Shown: positions 1 through 10,004 of the stretch, piece by piece
Layout: each line of letters starts with the position of its first letter
How positions within the stretch are numbered: position 1 is the stretch's first letter
From: Pseudomonas maumuensis
GTDB lineage: Bacteria; Pseudomonadota; Gammaproteobacteria; Pseudomonadales; Pseudomonadaceae
Assembly: GCF_019139675.1 (NCBI RefSeq)
Contig: NZ_CP077077.1
Location: forward strand, 2,480,001 to 2,544,000
DNA length: 64,000 nucleotides
Direction of reading: 5' to 3'
The notes under the pieces: generated by a model
Seen by the model: only the letters and a program-made list of their open reading frames with translations
What the model was told of the DNA's origin: nothing
Databases searched by the model: none
Made by a program: the position numbers and the translations under genes

Positions 1-17
1 AGAAGTCGAATATCAAG

Positions 18-899
18 ATGTCTGCCAGCGTGAAACCAAATAGGGCCCTGTTCGACCTCGACCTGCTGCGCGCCATCGTCGTGGTGGCTGACTGCGGCAG
101 TTTCACCACCGCCGCAGCGCGCCTGCATTCCACGCAGTCGACCATCAGCCAGAAGGTTCGTCGCCTCGAGGACATGGTTGGCCACCGCCTGCTGGTGCGC
201 GGCAACCGCGATGTGCTGCCCACCGATGCCGGGCAGACCCTGCTCGGTTATGCCCGGCACATGCTGGCCCTCAACGACCAGATGCTCGAGGCGTTGGCCG
301 GGGCCATGGTCGGGGTGACCGTGCGCCTGGGCGTGCCGGAGGATTTCGTCGGCGGGCGCACCACCAATGCGCTGTCCGCGTTCAGCCGGCAGCACCCCCA
401 GGTCAAGCTGGAAGTCACCAGCGGGCTATGCCGCGATCTCAGCCAGGCCTATGACAACGGCGAACTCGACCTGGTGCTGCTCAAGCAGCGGCGCAACAGC
501 CGCGAGGGCGTGGCGTGTTGGCCGGAGCGCCTGCAGTGGATCGACAGCACGCGCATGCCGTCCTTCGACCTCGACCCGATTCCGTTGGTGACCTTTCCGC
601 CACGCGGGCTGTACCGCGATGACATGATCAGCGCGATCGAAGGCATGGGCCGGCGCTGGCGCATCAGCTTCACCAGCTCGAGCCTCAGCGGTATCCAGGC
701 GGCGGTGGCCGACGGTATGGGCATCAGCCTGCTGCCGCCGCGGGCGGCGCTGCTCGAGCACCGGGTGCTGGGCATCGAGCAGGGGCTGCCGGAGGTGGAC
801 AGCTACGAGATCGTCATCGTGCATCGGCCTACGGCTGATGTAATGGTCAAGGCACTGGCCGAGGTCTTGACGGAGTTGCTGGCGGTGCAGGCGATCTGA
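18..899 (+). CDS. LysR-family transcriptional regulator
   Basis: Predicted DNA-binding regulator of 293 residues, the usual LysR length. The N-terminal winged helix-turn-helix spans about residues 12-70 (FDLDLLRAIVVVADCGSFTT, then AAARLHSTQSTISQKVRRLE), and a periplasmic-binding-like effector domain fills roughly residues 95-290. The first ATG in the window is used. The reading frame is open to the window edge, so a start further upstream cannot be excluded, but the HTH already begins at the normal distance from this Met. The gene is convergent with the DUF899 gene, 12 bp away. Its target is unknown: the gene normally divergent from a LysR regulator would lie outside the window. Family assignment is firm; the ligand is not inferable. 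Confidence 0.9.
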   Translation: MSASVKPNRALFDLDLLRAIVVVADCGSFTTAAARLHSTQSTISQKVRRLEDMVGHRLLVRGNRDVLPTDAGQTLLGYARHMLALNDQMLEALAGAMVGVTVRLGVPEDFVGGRTTNALSAFSRQHPQVKLEVTSGLCRDLSQAYDNGELDLVLLKQRRNSREGVACWPERLQWIDSTRMPSFDLDPIPLVTFPPRGLYRDDMISAIEGMGRRWRISFTSSSLSGIQAAVADGMGISLLPPRAALLEHRVLGIEQGLPEVDSYEIVIVHRPTADVMVKALAEVLTELLAVQAI

Positions 900-911
900 C
901 CCGCCGGAAAC

Positions 912-1640
912 TCACTCCTTGCAGCAATGCGGCTTGTCACTGGCACTTTCATAGCGATCATGATGCCGCACCCAGTCCATCGTCCCGTCCTCGTTGCGCC
1001 CCAAGGGCGCGAGGTCGAGGAAGTTGTACGCGTTGACCAGGATGTCCAGCCCCCGGGCATAGGTGGAGTAGGTGTGGTACAGGCTGCCGTCGCTATCGCG
1101 GTAGAACGCGCTGAGCCCGGGCAGCTCCGTTTCGTCGCCGGTGTAGGGTTCGTAGTTGTACTGGGCGCTGCCATCGGTGGCGACAGTGACGCCGAAATCC
1201 TGGTTGAAGCGGCTGCCGTGCGAGGAGAACCATGGGAAGTGCCAGCCCATGCGCCGGCGGAACGCCTGGAACTCGGCAAAGGGCGCCCGCGAAACCGCCA
1301 CCAGGGAAACGTCGTGGTGGGCCAGGTGCAGGTTGGCACCGTCGAAATGGTCGGCCAGGAACGAGCAGCCCGGGCAGCCTTCGTTCCAGCCCTCGGCGAA
1401 CATGAAGTGATAGACCAGCAACTGACTGCGCCCGGCGAACAGCTCGCCCAGGCTTAGATCGCCGTCCGGGCCCTGGAAACGGTAGTCCTGCTCCACCGCT
1501 ACCCAGGGCAGGGCGCGGCGGGCGGCGGCAAGCTCATCGCGTTGATGGGTGAAGGCCTTCTCGTGCAGCCAGAGCTGGTGCCGGGCGGCGAGCCACTGGC
1601 TGCGGGTTGCCACGGCGTGTTTGGGAGTGGGATGGCTCAT
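912..1640 (-). CDS. DUF899 family protein (thioredoxin-like fold)
   Basis: Cytoplasmic protein of about 242 residues. It has the DUF899 hallmarks: an N-terminal helical segment with an RRALPW motif, a thioredoxin-like core with a CPGC motif (in EGCPGCSFLAD), and a C-terminal part with the conserved DWVRHHDRY stretch. The start at 1640 (MSHPTPKH) is chosen because GGAG lies nine bases upstream; the frame extends further upstream but without such a site. The CxxC pair suggests thiol redox chemistry, but the family has no agreed function. It stands alone between a convergent LysR gene and a non-coding repeat region. Confidence 0.85.
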   Translation of the reverse strand: MSHPTPKHAVATRSQWLAARHQLWLHEKAFTHQRDELAAARRALPWVAVEQDYRFQGPDGDLSLGELFAGRSQLLVYHFMFAEGWNEGCPGCSFLADHFDGANLHLAHHDVSLVAVSRAPFAEFQAFRRRMGWHFPWFSSHGSRFNQDFGVTVATDGSAQYNYEPYTGDETELPGLSAFYRDSDGSLYHTYSTYARGLDILVNAYNFLDLAPLGRNEDGTMDWVRHHDRYESASDKPHCCKE

Positions 1641-1760
1641 GGGCGTGACTCCACGCTTGGGGGGTTCACCTGTTAGTCGCATGCACGTGAGGCAATTCGA
1701 CAATTTTTCTCCGCTGTCGACGAATGGCCGCCCCGAAGTCTGCCATTCCCTCCCTTGCTT

Positions 1761-1810
1761 TTGACCCGCCCTTCATCCGCCCTTGATCCGCCCTTGATCC
1801 GCTTTTGATC
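1761..1810. repeat. 11-bp direct tandem repeat, about 4.5 copies
   Basis: Successive units TTGACCCGCCC, TTCATCCGCCC, TTGATCCGCCC and TTGATCCGCTT, followed by a partial TTGATC. It lies in the non-coding region upstream of the DUF899 gene. No protein-coding interpretation is supported; function unknown. Confidence 0.75.
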
Positions 1811-1829
1811 TTGCTTCTAAGCGCGCGAT

Positions 1830-2110
1830 AGTTCAGGCGCCACAAATTGCGACTTCAGGAGGCCGAGCGCAGGGCTTGCGCAGGGAGGTGACGGGCATGG
1901 ATGCCCGTCAAGCGCCGATCAGGCCATGGATGGCCCGTCGGCGCGTCCTCCCGGAGCGAGCCCGGAGCGAGGGAACCCCGTAGCGAAGCGCAGGGGCCGT
2001 ATGAACGGAGCCGAACGGTTTTGCCTACTTTTCCCAAGAGAAAAGTAGGTCGCCGTAAAGGCGAAATGGTGACTAAATGTCGACATCTTCTACGAATGAG
2101 CCTACAAAAA
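1830..2110. repeat. Structured non-coding element, probably a dispersed genomic repeat
   Basis: No convincing gene lies between 1641 and 2230. This stretch is dense in inverted repeats. They include GACGGGCATGGATGCCCGTC near 1890-1909 and CCTACTTTTC/GAAAAGTAGG at 2024-2049 with a 6-base loop. A small CGCC/GGCG hairpin follows at once at 2051-2063. The minus-strand ORF across it has the composition of the spurious arginine/leucine-rich ORFs often called from such elements in pseudomonads. Copy number elsewhere in the genome cannot be seen from this window, so the dispersed-repeat label is inference. Confidence 0.45.
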
Positions 2111-2119
2111 CAATCGCCT

Positions 2120-2168
2120 CCGAACCCGAACCCGAACCCGAACCCGAACCCGAACCCAAACCCAAACC
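2120..2168. repeat. Hexanucleotide (CCGAAC) microsatellite
   Basis: About six perfect copies of a CCGAAC hexamer, then degenerate CCAAAC copies. It lies about 60 bp beyond the stop codon of the curlin-like gene, on its 3' side. Slippage could change its length between strains. It is not inside a supported gene. Confidence 0.8.
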
Positions 2169-2230
2169 AAAGAAAAAAAGAACCGCAGCGCCAGGGGAGA
2201 ACCAACGCCACGGTCCAAGGGGAAACCCCG

Positions 2231-3676
2231 TCACTGCTGGGTAACAGTCGCCATATTGGCATTCCCAAACTGCGTAATGGTGGCCGTCTGACTAGCCCCA
2301 CTCTGGTCGACAAACGCCTGGTTGCCATTACCCCCCTGGGTCACATAGGCGAGGTTGACCCCATCGGTCTGCTTGATGGTCGCCTCGTTGCCACTGCCAT
2401 ACAGCTGATAGGTGTAGCTCTGGTTGCCACTGCCCGACTGCTCGAGGGTGATGCTGCCGCCATTGCCCGCAGCCAGCCCCTCGGCATAGTTGGCGGTGCC
2501 ACGTTGGTCGGCGATGAGCAGGTTGTCGCTGCCGTTCTGCTCGAAGTACAGCTCGTTGTTGCTGTCGGCCTGGCGGGTCTCCATCTGGTTGCGGTTGCCA
2601 TCCTGATTCAGCCGGGCGATCTGGCTGTTGCCTTCCTGGGTGAGGTTGACCCCGTTGCCATTGCCCGCCTGGTTGATCTGCGCCTGCTGACCGACACCGA
2701 ACTGCCCGCCGGACTTATCGCCCTTCCAGTTGCTGGCCATGATCTTGTTGGCGTTGCCCACCGTGCTGATGGTCAGGCTGTGGTTGTCACCGGTCTGGTA
2801 GGTGAAGTGCAGGTTGTTGTTGCCCACCTGGGAAATACTGGTCACCGCCTGGTTGGTTTCGAACTGGTCCGACCAGCTGGCGTTGCCACGGCCGGTCTGG
2901 CTGAGGCCCGCGCTGTTGGCCTGGCCGAAACTCTGGTCGATGTAGCCTTCGTTGCTCTGGCCGTTCTGGTAGACACTGGCCTGGCTCGCGGCCTGGTTGT
3001 CCTGCCACACCTCCACCGAGTTGCCGGTGCCGTACTGGTTGATGCCGATGGTGCCGCCCAGGCCGTCGCGCTGGTCGCCGTAGGCCCAGTTCTGCCGGCC
3101 TTCCTGGTAGATGGCGATATCGCCGTCCTGGTGGGTCATGTGTTCGGCGGCCGCCTGGTTGTCGCTGCCACCCTGCATGATCACGCTCTTGTTGTTGCTG
3201 CCGCCGAACAGCTGCTCCACCGTGGCGTCGTTGCCATGGCCGGACTGCAAGGTGGTGGCCTGGCTGCCGTACTGGGTGTCCTGCCAGATGACCGAACGGT
3301 TGCCGCTGCCTTGCTGGACCTGTAGGGCTTCGTTGTTCTCGCCCACCGACTGGCTGGCGAAGGCGTCGTTGAGGCTGCCGCCGGACTGCTGGGTGATCTG
3401 GCTGCCGTTCTCGTACAGCTGCTCGGCGTAGCCGGCGTTGAACGAGCCGGTGGCGCTCTGCTGGATATGGCTGGTGCTGCTGTCCTGCAGCGCCATGTGG
3501 TTGTGGTCGTGGCCAGCCTGGTTCTGCGTGGCCGAGGCGAACGACGCCTGAGTCTGCTTGACCTCGGCGATGTTCTGGTTGCCCTGTTGGGACTGGGTCG
3601 AAGTGCTGTCGTCGGCCATGGCCTGGCCGGCAAGGGCCAGGACGATGGCAGCGCTCAGGGGGGCGAGCTTGTGCAT
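2231..3676 (-). CDS. csgA: Curlin-repeat major subunit (CsgA-like), secreted amyloid protein
   Basis: Secreted protein of 481 residues with a clear Sec signal peptide (MHKLAPLSAAIVLALAGQAM, cleaved near ADD). The rest is a long series of imperfect repeats of about 22 residues rich in Gln, Asn, Gly and Ser, in the curlin pattern (Q.G..N.A.V.Q.G..N). This predicts a beta-solenoid amyloid stacked by Gln/Asn ladders. It is about three times longer than E. coli CsgA, as is common for Pseudomonas homologues. The start has GGAGG nine bases upstream. It is the last gene of a minus-strand operon, 30 bp after the csgB-like gene. The secretion and chaperone genes csgE, csgF and csgG are not in this window, so they must be elsewhere or another export route is used. 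Confidence 0.85.
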   Translation of the reverse strand: MHKLAPLSAAIVLALAGQAMADDSTSTQSQQGNQNIAEVKQTQASFASATQNQAGHDHNHMALQDSSTSHIQQSATGSFNAGYAEQLYENGSQITQQSGGSLNDAFASQSVGENNEALQVQQGSGNRSVIWQDTQYGSQATTLQSGHGNDATVEQLFGGSNNKSVIMQGGSDNQAAAEHMTHQDGDIAIYQEGRQNWAYGDQRDGLGGTIGINQYGTGNSVEVWQDNQAASQASVYQNGQSNEGYIDQSFGQANSAGLSQTGRGNASWSDQFETNQAVTSISQVGNNNLHFTYQTGDNHSLTISTVGNANKIMASNWKGDKSGGQFGVGQQAQINQAGNGNGVNLTQEGNSQIARLNQDGNRNQMETRQADSNNELYFEQNGSDNLLIADQRGTANYAEGLAAGNGGSITLEQSGSGNQSYTYQLYGSGNEATIKQTDGVNLAYVTQGGNGNQAFVDQSGASQTATITQFGNANMATVTQQ

Positions 3677-3706
3677 GGTGTTGCCTCCAGATCTGTCGAT
3701 GAGTGC

Positions 3707-4177
3707 CTAGCGGTACTGGGTGATGTGGACCTGCTGGCCGTTGCCGGCCTGGGTCACGGCGCTGTTGAGCCCCGTGCCGCGCTGGTCGATGGTGGCGCTG
3801 TTGTGGTTGCCGATCTGCTCGATGGCAGCGCTGTTGCCGCTGCCGCTCTGGCGGATCGTCGCGTCGTTGCCCTGGCCCTGCTGGCTGATAACGGCCGTCA
3901 GGTCGCTACCTTCCTGCAGGATGTAAGCCTCCTGCGCGCCCCCGGCCTGGACGATCCGGCCCAGCAGGGCCTGGCCGTTCTGGTCGAGGGCGGCACGGTT
4001 GCCGCTGCCCAGTTGCTCGATCACTGCGACCTGGCCGGCGCCGCTTGGCAGCAGGCGCAGCACCAGTGGCTCGCCCAGGTCGCTGCCGGCGGCAAGGTCG
4101 GCGTTGTCCATCAGGTCGTCGGCCCAGGCCTGGCCCCCGAGGGCCAGGCACAGCAGCAGTGGAAACAGGGCGTTCAT
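3707..4177 (-). CDS. csgB: Curlin minor subunit / nucleator (CsgB-like)
   Basis: Secreted protein of 156 residues with a signal peptide (MNALFPLLLCLALGGQAWAD). Four to five curlin repeats follow, for example QLGSGNRAALDQNGQALLG, QQGQGNDATIRQSGSGNSAA and QIGNHNSATIDQRGTG. In curli systems CsgB is surface-anchored and templates CsgA polymerisation. Its size (close to E. coli CsgB) and position directly before the larger subunit fit that role. GGGAGG lies upstream of the ATG. The gap to the preceding large secreted protein is 15 bp, so co-transcription is very likely. The role is inferred from family and order. Confidence 0.82.
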   Translation of the reverse strand: MNALFPLLLCLALGGQAWADDLMDNADLAAGSDLGEPLVLRLLPSGAGQVAVIEQLGSGNRAALDQNGQALLGRIVQAGGAQEAYILQEGSDLTAVISQQGQGNDATIRQSGSGNSAAIEQIGNHNSATIDQRGTGLNSAVTQAGNGQQVHITQYR

Positions 4178-4192
4178 GGCATCCTCCCGGCG

Positions 4193-6427
4193 CTACTGCA
4201 CGACCACGTTGGTGGTGCGAGTGGTGCCCTGGCTGCTGGTCACGGTCGCGGTTGGCGCGGCGGTCGGGATCAGCGTGGTGCTGTTGCTCACCGTCAGGCG
4301 CCAGCGGCCGGTGACCGGCACGGTGGTGGTGCCCAGGGTCTGCACGCCGCTGGTGGTGGTCACCCGCACCGTGATGGTGTTGCCGGTGGTCACCGAGGAC
4401 GTGCCGCTGATGTCCCAGTTGAAGCGGTTGTTGGAGCGCGCCGTGACCGTCGCCGCGGTGACTGCGAAGGTCTCCTGGGCCGGTCGTGGCGATACCTGCA
4501 CCGTGACCGTGCCGGGCGTCGAGGTGGCACCGATCGCGTCACGGGCGACGTAGGTGAAGCTGGTGGTGAACGCCGCGCTGACCGTGGCCGGTGGCGTGTA
4601 GGTGATCACGTTGCCGTCGGTGCTCACCGTGCCGCGCCCGGCCGGGGTCGGCTGGGTGACGCTGGCGATGGTCAGTGGCAGGTTGCCTTCCGGGTCGGTG
4701 TCGTTGGCCAGGGCGTTGATGGTCAGTGGCACGCCGAGGGTGGCGGCGCTATCGGCCACTGCGGTTGGTGGACGGTTCGGCGCGACGTTGACAGTCACGG
4801 TGGTGACCGGCGATTTCAGGCCCTTGGCGTCTTGCGCGCGGTAGCTGAAGGTCGCCACCAGCGGCGAGGTGGCCCCGGCCGGCGGGGTGTAGGTCACTGC
4901 CGTGGTGCCGTTCAGCACCACGCCGCCCAGGCCGGTGCCCGGTTGGGTGAGGTCGGCGATGCTCAGCGGCACGTTGCCGTCCGGGTCGCTGTCGTTGGCC
5001 AGCAGGTTGAGGGTGATCGGTATGCCGACACTGGTGCTGGCGCTGTCGGCCTGGGCCACGGGGGCTTGGTTCTCGGCCTGCACCGGGGCGTTGCCGACCA
5101 CCACCACCGGTTCCACGTCGAAACCACCATGCGCCGACTTGACCGTGATGCTGGCCGGCGGCTGGGCCAGGTCGTTGACCGTGAGGCTTTGCTGGACGCC
5201 GGACTTGGACATCCGCCCGAAGCCCTGGACCAGCAAGTCCGGCACCACGACTTCGTCGCTGGAGCGGGCTTCGATCAGCAAGCGCTTGGCGCTCCAGTCA
5301 TAGCGAGCCGTGCCGACCTTGACCACATCGCTGAGTTTGCTCGACAGCGCGGTCGGGCGGGTGGTGCCGGTCGGGCTGCTGGCGGTGACCACCACTACCG
5401 ACGGTGGCACCGCCTGGCTCAGTTGCTGGTTGAAAAACAACCCGTTGTTGTCGGCGAGCATGCTGAACTGGCAGGGCGAAGGCGGCGAGCCGACCAGCGC
5501 CAGGCCGTTGCGCAGGCACAGGCTGGCGCTGTTCGGCGCCTTGGCGAAGACTTCGACGCGGGTGCCGGCGGCGTTGCGCTGGTAGGTGGCGCGTTCCAGC
5601 GTCACCGGGGTTTGCTGGCGTTGGTCGAGGACTTTGCCGGAGACGGTGAAAACGTTGGTCTGGATGGTGCCCGCCGGGCCCTGGATGCGCACGAAGTTGG
5701 TGTTGTTCGGGCTGCCGGTGACCGCCTCGGTGATGTTCGGGTCGCCGACGAAGGTCTCGGTGGCGCCGGTGTCCGGGTTGACCTCGGTGTATGGGCCGCC
5801 GACACCGCGCAGGAACGGGCCGAGGTTGCCGTTCAGCGCGCCGCTGAAGTTGCCGGGGGCACCGATGCCGATGTCGCGGGTGATGTTGATCGCTCGCCGG
5901 CCCGCCGTGGTCACGTTGACCGTCTCGACGCCATAGGGGTGGGTGATGGTGTAGGTGCCGGTGCGCGGCACGGAGGCGCGGATACGGATGCGGGCGAAGC
6001 TCTGCTGATCGCCTTCGACAGGATTTTCAGCGGCGAAGGCTGCCTCGAGGCCTGCCACGTAGACTTCCAGCTCGTAGCCGCTGTTGCCCACCTGGGGGAT
6101 CTCGGTCTCGGCCAGGAACCAGAACATCTCCGGTGGCCAGTTGTCCGGGAACACCAGCGGCAGGGCATCGTCATAGACCCCGGGTTCGGGCAGCAGGGTA
6201 CACATGTAGGCCGGGGCACCGGGCCCACCGGGCGCGCGGGTGCTGGTGGCACGCGACTGGCACAGCTCCAGGGCGAGGTTGTTGGCGTCCTTGTACCACA
6301 TGGGGTAGCCCCCGGTGGCGAAGGTGTAGGGGCCGGGGTCGACCTCCGACAGTGCGGCCCAGGCCGCGCTGCTGAGGGTGAGGGTGAAACCGGCGGCGCA
6401 GAGCGCGCGACGCGACCAAGTATTCAT
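4193..6427 (-). CDS. Exported multidomain protein with Ig-like tandem repeats, curlin operon
   Basis: Protein of 744 residues. Start chosen at MNTWSRRALC because AAGGAGG lies just upstream. It has a signal peptide ending near AAWA. The first ~420 residues are paralogous to the whole neighbouring 448-residue protein. Shared blocks are DPGPYT, YMCTLLPxPGVxDD, an FWF.A segment, THPYGVE, AGRRAIN.TRDIGIG.PG, NTNFVRI and a closing SAHGG. Then come two tandem Ig/cadherin-like modules (LLANDSDPDGN and ALANDTDPEGN signatures, ending VTVNVAPNRPP and VTVQVSP) and a C-terminal beta-rich domain of about 100 residues. The Ig modules are typical of surface and adhesion proteins. The function of the N-terminal family is not known to me. 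Fibre anchoring, surface display or substrate binding are possible but unproven. Confidence 0.8.
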   Translation of the reverse strand: MNTWSRRALCAAGFTLTLSSAAWAALSEVDPGPYTFATGGYPMWYKDANNLALELCQSRATSTRAPGGPGAPAYMCTLLPEPGVYDDALPLVFPDNWPPEMFWFLAETEIPQVGNSGYELEVYVAGLEAAFAAENPVEGDQQSFARIRIRASVPRTGTYTITHPYGVETVNVTTAGRRAINITRDIGIGAPGNFSGALNGNLGPFLRGVGGPYTEVNPDTGATETFVGDPNITEAVTGSPNNTNFVRIQGPAGTIQTNVFTVSGKVLDQRQQTPVTLERATYQRNAAGTRVEVFAKAPNSASLCLRNGLALVGSPPSPCQFSMLADNNGLFFNQQLSQAVPPSVVVVTASSPTGTTRPTALSSKLSDVVKVGTARYDWSAKRLLIEARSSDEVVVPDLLVQGFGRMSKSGVQQSLTVNDLAQPPASITVKSAHGGFDVEPVVVVGNAPVQAENQAPVAQADSASTSVGIPITLNLLANDSDPDGNVPLSIADLTQPGTGLGGVVLNGTTAVTYTPPAGATSPLVATFSYRAQDAKGLKSPVTTVTVNVAPNRPPTAVADSAATLGVPLTINALANDTDPEGNLPLTIASVTQPTPAGRGTVSTDGNVITYTPPATVSAAFTTSFTYVARDAIGATSTPGTVTVQVSPRPAQETFAVTAATVTARSNNRFNWDISGTSSVTTGNTITVRVTTTSGVQTLGTTTVPVTGRWRLTVSNSTTLIPTAAPTATVTSSQGTTRTTNVVVQ

Positions 6428-6453
6428 GCTGCCTCCTTGAAGGCGTGTCCTGT

Positions 6454-7800
6454 TCATGGCACCAGCACCACGTCTTCGCTGTCGCTGCCGCCATGGGCGC
6501 TGGTGACCTGCACCTTCGCTGGCGGGATCGGCGAGAGCCCGGTGGTCAGGGTCTTGACCGCGCCGTTGCCGCTCAGGCCGCCGATCAATGCACCGTTGCC
6601 GGTGCGGGCGGTGAGGGCCGGCGGGCTGGTCTCGTCGCTGCTGCTGGCCACCAGGGTCAGCTGGCCACTGCCCAGGCTGTATTCGGCGCGGCTGATGGTC
6701 ACCAGGTCGGTCAGCGGCATCGGCGCGCTGGTCGGGGTGCTGGTGGCGATGGCCAAGCTGTTGTCAGCGGTCACCTGCAAGGTCAGCGGCAGGGTCGGGT
6801 TGAGCGGCGACTGGGCGTACCAGGCACCGGTGCCGTTGGCCTCGCCGAGGGGCAGGGTGGGGGTCTGGCTGGTCAGGGTGACCGTGGCGGGCGCCGGCGG
6901 GGCCATGACGAACACGTCCTGCTGGGCGCGCAGGTCGCCATTTTCGGTATGCCGCGAATAGGTGCTGCGCAGCGGGATCAGCGGTGTCGGTCGGTTGACC
7001 GTGGACAGCTTGCCGGAGATGGCGAAGACCTCGGTGCGCAGGTCGATGCCGTTGGGGCCCTCGATGCGCACGAAGTTGGTGTTGAACGGGCTGCCGGTGA
7101 CCGGCTCTTCCAGGTTCGGATCGCCGATGTAGCGCTCGCTGGCGCCTGTGCCTGGGTTGGTCTCTGTATACGGGCCGTTGACGCTGCGCAGGAACGGCCC
7201 GACGTCGCCCTTGAGCGCGCCGCTGTAGTCGCCTGGCGTGCCGATGCCGATGTCACGGGTCATGTTGATCGCCCGGCGCCCAGCCGCCGGGACATCGAAC
7301 ACTTCGACACCATAGGGGTGGGTGACCACGTAAGTGCCGGCCACCGGCACATCGACGCGAATACGTACCCGGGCGAAGCTGACCTGGTCGCCATCCACCG
7401 GTTCCTCGGCGCTGAACGCGGCTTCGATGGCCGAACCGTAGCTCAGGTCGATACCGCGGGCGGCATCGACGATGGCGGCATCGGCGGTGAACCAGAAGGC
7501 CTCGTCGGGGAAGTTGCTGGGGAACACGATGGGCTGGGTATCGTCGAACACCCCGGGCGTGGGCAGCAGCGTACACATGTACGAAGGCGCACCGGGGGCA
7601 CCGGCGACCCGTGAACTCACCGCCTTGGACAGGCACAGGTCGAGCACCCGGCCGTGGCTGTCCTGGTACCAGGCGGCGAATTTGCCGGTGGGTAGCGTGT
7701 AGGGACCGGGGTCGACCGCATACAGCGCAGCCTGGGCCGGGAGCTGGAGCAGGCCGGCGAAGATCGCCACGGCCAGCGGGTGGGGTGTCGGTCGGTGCAT
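6454..7800 (-). CDS. Exported protein of unknown function, first gene of the curlin operon
   Basis: Protein of 448 residues with a signal peptide (MHRPTPHPLAVAIFAGLLQL, cleaved near PAQA). AGGAGG precedes the ATG. It is one long domain, rich in beta structure, with Cys residues in DLCLSKA and SYMCTLLPTPGVFDD that could form a disulfide in the periplasm or outside the cell. It matches the N-terminal part of the next gene product block by block, so the two arose by duplication, with Ig modules added to the second copy. It leads a four-gene operon ending with two curlin subunits and lies 56 bp downstream of a sigma-54-type promoter sequence. I recognise no named family, so no function is assigned. 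Confidence 0.78.
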   Translation of the reverse strand: MHRPTPHPLAVAIFAGLLQLPAQAALYAVDPGPYTLPTGKFAAWYQDSHGRVLDLCLSKAVSSRVAGAPGAPSYMCTLLPTPGVFDDTQPIVFPSNFPDEAFWFTADAAIVDAARGIDLSYGSAIEAAFSAEEPVDGDQVSFARVRIRVDVPVAGTYVVTHPYGVEVFDVPAAGRRAINMTRDIGIGTPGDYSGALKGDVGPFLRSVNGPYTETNPGTGASERYIGDPNLEEPVTGSPFNTNFVRIEGPNGIDLRTEVFAISGKLSTVNRPTPLIPLRSTYSRHTENGDLRAQQDVFVMAPPAPATVTLTSQTPTLPLGEANGTGAWYAQSPLNPTLPLTLQVTADNSLAIATSTPTSAPMPLTDLVTISRAEYSLGSGQLTLVASSSDETSPPALTARTGNGALIGGLSGNGAVKTLTTGLSPIPPAKVQVTSAHGGSDSEDVVLVP

Positions 7801-7855
7801 GAGTTTCTTCCTCCTGCAAACGGGCCCATGGGTTGGGGCGTCTGGAGAGGGATCG

Positions 7856-7870
7856 GCAACTGTTGTGCCA
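7856..7870 (-). promoter_or_regulatory. Predicted sigma-54 (-24/-12) promoter of the curlin operon
   Basis: Read on the minus strand the sequence is TGGCACAACAGTTGC. It matches the RpoN consensus TGGCAC-N5-TTGC, with GG at -24 and GC at -12 in the correct spacing. Transcription would start near 7844, leaving a leader of about 45 bases before the ATG at 7800. The sigma-54 activator gene lies divergently about 220 bp away. The match is seen directly; activity is inferred. Confidence 0.7.
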
Positions 7871-8056
7871 GGTTTTGCAGAGAGGCACCCAGGGCCTTTG
7901 CGACGAGGGTTTCAGCGTCCCGGCAACGGTTTGTCGAGGTAGCCATGGTGGGCGGGTGGCCCCAGCATTGGGGAATGGGGTGAGGCTCGGTGTCTGCCGA
8001 AGCTGATGACTGACAGCCAATTCTGAAGCACACTGCCGAAAAATCCGATGCCCGTT

Positions 8057-8074
8057 GCCCCGCCTGAGCGGGGC
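8057..8074 (+). promoter_or_regulatory. GC-rich hairpin in the leader of the sigma-54 activator gene
   Basis: Perfect 7-bp stem GCCCCGC/GCGGGGC with a CTGA loop. It ends six bases before the AGGAG ribosome-binding site of the activator gene. There is no U-run, so it is not a standard terminator. It could stabilise the message or affect translation initiation. Elsewhere in 7801-8090 I see the sigma-54 promoter on the minus strand and a short CCCCA/TGGGG inverted repeat at 7960-7973. Confidence 0.45.
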
Positions 8075-8090
8075 ACACCAGGAGCACGCA

Positions 8091-10001
<1,911 letters not shown>

Positions 10002-10004
10002 GCC

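Noticed and set aside
1855..2328. Minus-strand ORF with a GFGFGF run
   Set aside because: The GF run comes from the CCGAAC microsatellite, the remainder covers hairpins, and it overlaps the 3' end of the curlin gene.
3467..6961. 1164-codon plus-strand open frame opposite the curlin operon
   Set aside because: It lies antisense to four genes with signal peptides, ribosome sites and recognisable repeats. Its composition (Val/Ala/Gly/Arg-rich, no domain) is that of a mirror frame in high-GC DNA.
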